A DNA stretch of 8,978 bases from Lentisphaeria bacterium UBA1791 (GTDB lineage Bacteria; Verrucomicrobiota; Lentisphaeria; Victivallales; Victivallaceae), in NCBI GenBank assembly GCA_002314455.1, contig DCFZ01000019.1:1-8978 (forward strand). Direction: 5' to 3'. A program made the translations under genes and the position numbers. Under the pieces are notes generated by a model that was not told the origin of the DNA, did no database searches, and worked only from the letters and a program-made list of their open reading frames with translations. How positions within the stretch are numbered: the stretch's first letter is position 1; each line of letters starts with the position of its first letter. Shown in pieces: positions 6,064-8,978 of the stretch.

Positions 6064-7257
6064 ATGAAGCGTTTGGTTTTATTCTTTGCGGCGCTCGGCA
6101 TTTTTCTGCTCGCCGGGTGTCATACCGGTCCTGAACTTCGCATCGACCCCGAGTTGAAAACGCGCGCGCCGGTGAGGCTCGCCATCATTGCCCCGCTGAC
6201 CGGCGAAAATTCCGTGTACGGGCAGCAGATGGTGCGCGGCGCCGAAATGGCGGTCGACGAATTCAACCACGGCCGCGGCATCAACGGCCGGCCGGTGAAG
6301 CTCATCATCGTCGACAGCAATCAAAAGAGCGACCCTGTCGGTTTCGCCGTCCACGAGGGCGCCGTCGCGCTGGTCGCCGGATACAACACGAGCGAAGTCG
6401 GCACCTTGCTCGATCCCGCCACCCGCGCCGGCTTGCCGACGGTCATTCCGCTGTCGACCGCCGACAACCAGACGGGGAGCAATCCCTTCATTTTCCGCAC
6501 CGTTTACACCGACAGTCAACAGGCGGAAGCAATCGCCGGATACCTCTGGTACTGGCGGCAGTTGTTGCGCATCAGCGTGATGATCGACATGGCGCCGGGC
6601 GCGGAATATGAACGCAACAACGGGCGCGACGTCGCCGAGGCTTTCCGCAATCTCGGCGGACGCGTCGTCGATACCGTCGAATATCACGCCGACGACTTCA
6701 GCGGCGCCGTCAAAAAACTGCTTTCCGGCAATCCGCAGGCGATCATGGTGCCCGCCCCCGGCCGCCGCACCGGCAAGATCATCAAAGCGTTGCGCGAAGC
6801 CGGCTACAACGGCATCATCTGCGGCCCCGACAGCTGGGACGACGCCGATCTGCTGGAGGAACTCGACCACTACGAAAAATTGGGCGATTGCGTTTTCGTT
6901 TCCTTTTTCAGCGACAGCAATCCGATCTACGAAGCGAAAAAATTCCGCGTCGATTTCCTCCAAAAGCACAACTACGAACCCGGTCCCTGCGAAACCCAGA
7001 CCTACGACGCCACCAAGATGCTCGCCATCGCCCTCAACGGCGCTTATACGCTCGGCGATTTCGAGAAAAACTGGCAGCATTTCTGCAACTATTTCGGCGT
7101 CGCGGCGATTTATACGATGCTCCCGCACGGCGGCATCGACCGCACGATGTTCATCAAAACGGCGGTCGTCAACAAGGGACCGTACCCGACGTTTAAACTC
7201 ATCTTGCGCTTCCAATACTCCAAATTGGCCGGCTACCGTAACGATTACGAGGAATAA
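6064..7257 (+). CDS. LivK-like substrate-binding lipoprotein (type I periplasmic binding protein)
   Basis: A 397-residue exported protein. MKRLVLFFAALGIFLLAGC is a lipoprotein signal peptide with lipobox L16-A17-G18-C19, so mature Cys19 should be lipidated. The rest is the two-lobe fold of branched-chain amino-acid and amide receptors: RLAIIAPLTGENSVYGQQMV, GAEMAVDEFN, GRPVKLIIVDS, VALVAGYNTSEV, LPTVIPLSTADNQTG, FIFRTVYTD and YDATKMLAIAL. Ligand cannot be read from sequence. No LivHMGF permease or ATPase gene lies in the window, so it is an orphan receptor or serves a transporter encoded elsewhere. AGAGGA (6051-6056) is seven bases before the ATG. Its stop TAA shares its last base with the ATG of lepB, so the two are translationally coupled, following pyrH by 21 bases. 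Confidence 0.9.
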   Translation: MKRLVLFFAALGIFLLAGCHTGPELRIDPELKTRAPVRLAIIAPLTGENSVYGQQMVRGAEMAVDEFNHGRGINGRPVKLIIVDSNQKSDPVGFAVHEGAVALVAGYNTSEVGTLLDPATRAGLPTVIPLSTADNQTGSNPFIFRTVYTDSQQAEAIAGYLWYWRQLLRISVMIDMAPGAEYERNNGRDVAEAFRNLGGRVVDTVEYHADDFSGAVKKLLSGNPQAIMVPAPGRRTGKIIKALREAGYNGIICGPDSWDDADLLEELDHYEKLGDCVFVSFFSDSNPIYEAKKFRVDFLQKHNYEPGPCETQTYDATKMLAIALNGAYTLGDFEKNWQHFCNYFGVAAIYTMLPHGGIDRTMFIKTAVVNKGPYPTFKLILRFQYSKLAGYRNDYEE

Positions 7258-8411
7258 TGAAGTTCTTTGACCGTCGCAAGCAAAAAAAATATTACCGCGA
7301 ATTACTCGCCATCCGCAAGAACGAGGACGATTTGCTCTCTGCCGCGGAAAAGGAATCCTTTGACGCACTTCTCGCCGCGATCCAATGCGATCCCGACCCG
7401 CGCCACGCCGTCGAGATCGCACAGGCGAAAATGAAGCATTTCCCGCTTCACGGGAACTACGGCAATTTGCGCAATCTGCTCGACTTGCTCGTCGTCGTCG
7501 GCGCAGTCGCTTTCGGCTTGCGCGCACTCTTCTTTCAGCCTTTCCGCATCCCGACAAGTTCGATGCAGCCGACACTCTACGGCGTCCACTATCGCACCGG
7601 CTTGCCCAAGTGCAACAAATTCCTGAAAGCGATCGTTTACGGCGCCCGTGAAGCCAAGGCGACGACGAAATCTGCCGGAATGCTTTCCGGCGTGCAATAT
7701 GTCGCAGGACTCTTTGATTGCGTACGCTTCACCATCGGCGGCGATACCTATGAACTGCCCGGCGACGTCGAGAAAATTACCGATTATGCCGGACTTTCCA
7801 ATCAAAAGTTCTACGCCGCCAATACGACGCTCGCCGACGGCGACCTCGTTATCGGCGACCACCTTTTCGTCGAACGATTCAGCCTCTACTGGCGCGAACC
7901 GCAACGCGGCGACGTTATGGTCTTTACCACCGACGGCCTCACCGGCATGAACGGCCAGCCGCTCGCCGAAAGCGGCGGCGCATACTACATCAAACGCCTC
8001 GTCGCACTCCCCGGCGATACGATCAAACTGGAAAATAATCAACTCTATGTGCGCCCCAAAGGCAAAGACGCCTTCGTCCCCGTACAACAACTCGATCCCC
8101 GCTTTGAAAAGGTCTATTCCGGCAAAGGCGGCTATCAGGGGCACAACTCCGATATGAATGGTATGATCGTCTACGGAAAAAATGAATACACCATCCCCGA
8201 TCGCCATTACTTCATGCTCGGCGACAATTCCGCATTCAGCGGCGATTCCCGCTTTTTCGGTCCGGTGCCACGCAAAAACCTCGTCGGCAGAGCATTCGTC
8301 TGCTTCTGGCCGCTTTCCCGCCGCACCGGGCTGATCGACCGCAAAGGTCCCATCGACGAACCAACCGGCAAGCCGATGAGATATACATTCCCCGTGATGT
8401 GGAAACAGTAA
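7257..8411 (+). CDS. lepB: Signal peptidase I
   Basis: A 384-residue membrane serine protease (S26 family) that removes signal peptides from exported proteins. A charged cytosolic N-terminus of about 70 residues precedes one membrane segment (about 73-92). The catalytic domain then has box B PTSSMQPTL with nucleophile S102, box D YYIKRLVALPGDTI with general base K246, and box E GDNSAFSGDSR (322-332) followed by GPVPRKNLVGRA. About 143 residues separate the Ser and Lys, against about 55 in E. coli LepB, so there is a large insertion (roughly 105-190). The ATG overlaps the preceding stop by one base, and GAGGA (7249-7253) lies only three bases upstream, as expected for coupled translation. Lipoproteins are processed by signal peptidase II, so the upstream lipoprotein is not its obvious substrate. 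Confidence 0.95.
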   Translation: MKFFDRRKQKKYYRELLAIRKNEDDLLSAAEKESFDALLAAIQCDPDPRHAVEIAQAKMKHFPLHGNYGNLRNLLDLLVVVGAVAFGLRALFFQPFRIPTSSMQPTLYGVHYRTGLPKCNKFLKAIVYGAREAKATTKSAGMLSGVQYVAGLFDCVRFTIGGDTYELPGDVEKITDYAGLSNQKFYAANTTLADGDLVIGDHLFVERFSLYWREPQRGDVMVFTTDGLTGMNGQPLAESGGAYYIKRLVALPGDTIKLENNQLYVRPKGKDAFVPVQQLDPRFEKVYSGKGGYQGHNSDMNGMIVYGKNEYTIPDRHYFMLGDNSAFSGDSRFFGPVPRKNLVGRAFVCFWPLSRRTGLIDRKGPIDEPTGKPMRYTFPVMWKQ

Positions 8412-8466
8412 CCCCCTTAAAATCACCTACGTCGCCGGGTGCGGCGACGTCCCGACTGCTTCGCAG
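8411..8466. repeat. Two-hairpin element, copy A
   Basis: A 56-nt element that begins on the last base of the lepB stop codon. A 13-nt leader ACCCCCTTAAAAT and CACCT precede stem 1, ACGTCGCC (8429-8436) with GGCGACGT (8443-8450) around loop GGGTGC. Linker CCCGA leads to stem 2, CTGC-TTC-GCAG (8456-8466), which can be extended by CCGA/TCGG with a bulge. Copy B at 8673-8728 has the same layout base for base in length, with different but fully paired stems. No T tract follows, so it is not a standard intrinsic terminator. As transcribed it would form the 3' UTR of lepB. Confidence 0.8.
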
Positions 8467-8520
8467 CTCGGCTACGGGGCATTTTCGGGGGGACCCCCGG
8501 CTCCCCTCGATCCGTTCCTC

Positions 8521-8616
8521 GACCTTTTGTGGTCCCTCCGGCGTCTCGCATCCGCTTCGCCGCCTCCGCTTCGCTACGGTGCATAGCTTGGTGCTATGCA
8601 CCTCCGGCAAAAGGTC
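8521..8616. other. Nested stem structure (possible structured RNA)
   Basis: GACCTTTTG (8521-8529) pairs with CAAAAGGTC (8608-8616). Inside it lies a perfect 10-bp hairpin with a 5-nt loop, GGTGCATAGC (8578-8587) with GCTATGCACC (8593-8602). The nesting suggests a folded RNA or a cruciform-prone spacer between elements A and B. No promoter was identified for it. Confidence 0.45.
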
Positions 8617-8672
8617 TGCGGTACTCGTCGGCTCGCTGTGGTAGTTTTGAGATTTTGATTAAGAACCCCCAG

Positions 8673-8728
8673 ACCCCCTTAAAATACCCTGCGCACCCGG
8701 GTGCGGGTGCGCCCCGACCGCTTAGCGG
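8673..8728. repeat. Two-hairpin element, copy B
   Basis: A direct repeat of the 8411-8466 element. The leader ACCCCCTTAAAAT, loop GGGTGC and linker CCCGA are identical. Stem 1 is GCGCACCC (8691-8698) with GGGTGCGC (8705-8712), and stem 2 is CCGC-TTA-GCGG (8718-8728). It also contains a 14-bp perfect palindrome at 8692-8705, so an alternative pairing exists. It lies 7 bases before the right composite repeat. Confidence 0.8.
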
Positions 8729-8752
8729 GCGATACATAGACTGATGGTGGCC

Positions 8753-8769
8753 TCGCGGCGACGCCGCGA
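8753..8769. repeat. TCGCGGC-N3-GCCGCGA hairpin, copy 3
   Basis: A perfect 7-bp inverted repeat with loop GAC, at the inner edge of the right composite repeat. Confidence 0.8.
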
Positions 8770-8782
8770 AATGGGCGTCTTT

Positions 8783-8816
8783 GTCGGACTTGTCAGACAG
8801 GTCGGACATGTCTGAC
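8783..8816. repeat. 9-bp array, four GTCNGAC units (right)
   Basis: GTCGGAC, GTCAGAC, GTCGGAC and GTCTGAC start at 8783, 8792, 8801 and 8810, exactly nine bases apart. The central base varies between all units while the palindromic core is kept. Confidence 0.8.
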
Positions 8817-8849
8817 TAAAACAACGTGAGCATATGTAAAAGGGTAATA

Positions 8850-8866
8850 TCGCGGCAATGCCGCGA
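8850..8866. repeat. TCGCGGC-N3-GCCGCGA hairpin, copy 4
   Basis: A perfect 7-bp inverted repeat with loop AAT, at the outer side of the right array. Confidence 0.8.
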
Positions 8867-8882
8867 AATAAGCGGGCGCTTG

Positions 8883-8914
8883 TGCGTGAGGGGGCGGCGT
8901 GAGCGCCCCTCGCA
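8883..8914. other. GC-rich imperfect hairpin
   Basis: TGCG (8883-8886) pairs with CGCA (8911-8914), and AGGGG (8889-8893) with CCCCT (8906-8910), with small bulges and a short inner CG/CG extension. No T tract follows on either side. Its function is not evident. Confidence 0.4.
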
Positions 8915-8978
8915 TAATCTGACGCTGGTATATTTGCCCCTGTGACTCACCTTAAGCAGTCGGGGCGGGCGGAGCGGC

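Larger units (their letters stand above)
8735..8935. repeat. Right copy of composite inverted repeat
   Basis: The reverse-complement counterpart of 27-179. Positions 8752-8833 match 98-179 at 74 of 82 bases, 8735-8769 match 66-100 at 33 of 35, and 8923-8935 match 27-39 exactly. Module order read on the minus strand is 13-mer, hairpin, array, hairpin, then the ccaccatcag tail. On the left copy that tail follows the outer hairpin, so the modules are mosaic. Confidence 0.8.
8412..8978. other. 567-base non-coding, repeat-dense region
   Basis: I see no gene here. The open frames present lack a credible ribosome site or recognisable protein motif and cross the repeats. The region contains the two 56-nt two-hairpin elements, a nested stem structure between them, the right composite repeat, and a GC-rich hairpin near the end. 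TCCGCTTCGC occurs twice, at 8551-8560 and 8565-8574. The last 40 bases hold AAGCAGTCGGG (8954-8964), the inverse of part of copy A, and run off the window. Confidence 0.75.

Noticed and set aside
8399..8809. Small open frames in the region after lepB, including a minus-strand one starting with repeated Ser-Asp-X.
   Set aside because: They read through the repeats and hairpins, lack a convincing ribosome site, and the Ser-Asp-X start is just the 9-bp array in one frame.
27..8935. The whole segment as a transposon or genomic island bounded by terminal inverted repeats.
   Set aside because: There is no transposase or integrase, no target-site duplication was found, and the cargo is core housekeeping genes. 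A dispersed repeat family is simpler.
8954..8964. A third, inverted copy of the two-hairpin element at the right edge.
   Set aside because: Eleven bases match part of copy A, but the second hairpin cannot form there and the sequence runs off the window, so it may be chance or a fragment.

Overview
The window is a GC-rich bacterial chromosomal segment. It holds one tRNA gene and seven protein genes, all on the + strand, bracketed by repeat-rich non-coding DNA. Gene starts are preceded by ordinary Shine-Dalgarno sequences (GGGAG, AGGAG, AGAGGA) and the third codon position is strongly G/C. The gene content is housekeeping metabolism. The RpiB-SHMT fusion together with the style of the intergenic repeats makes me think of the PVC group (Lentisphaerae/Planctomycetes-like gut or sediment bacteria). 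That placement is a weak inference and was not tested.

Layout. Positions 1-217 are non-coding and hold a composite repeat (hairpin, 9-bp array, hairpin). Then come a promoter, tRNA-Asp(GTC) at 279-355, an intrinsic terminator, and a second promoter. This leads into a 141-residue tandem ACT-domain protein (477-902). A terminator/promoter region (903-1026) with two strong hairpins separates it from a tight three-gene run: an RpiB-serine hydroxymethyltransferase fusion (1027-2739), serS (2764-4011) and a class I/II PLP aminotransferase (4024-5226). A hairpin followed by T6 precedes a second run: pyrH (5329-6042), a LivK-like lipoprotein (6064-7257) and signal peptidase I (7257-8411, overlapping the previous stop by one base). 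The last 567 bases are non-coding and densely structured.

How the genes fit together. The first run has an amino-acid and one-carbon theme. SHMT makes glycine and methylene-THF from serine, SerRS charges serine, the aminotransferase handles an unidentified amino acid, and the fused RpiB supplies ribose-5-phosphate. PyrH makes UDP for pyrimidine nucleotides. The last two genes belong to the cell envelope.

The most unusual signals are in the flanks. (1) Two 56-nt elements after lepB share identical single-stranded parts, while all five stem base pairs that differ between them are exchanged in a compensatory way. (2) A composite repeat containing four 9-bp units with core GTCNGAC, bounded by TCGCGGC-N3-GCCGCGA hairpins, occurs in opposite orientations at the two ends of the window. 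(3) The RpiB-SHMT fusion is an unusual domain pairing. I found no CRISPR array, transposase, phage gene or defence system.
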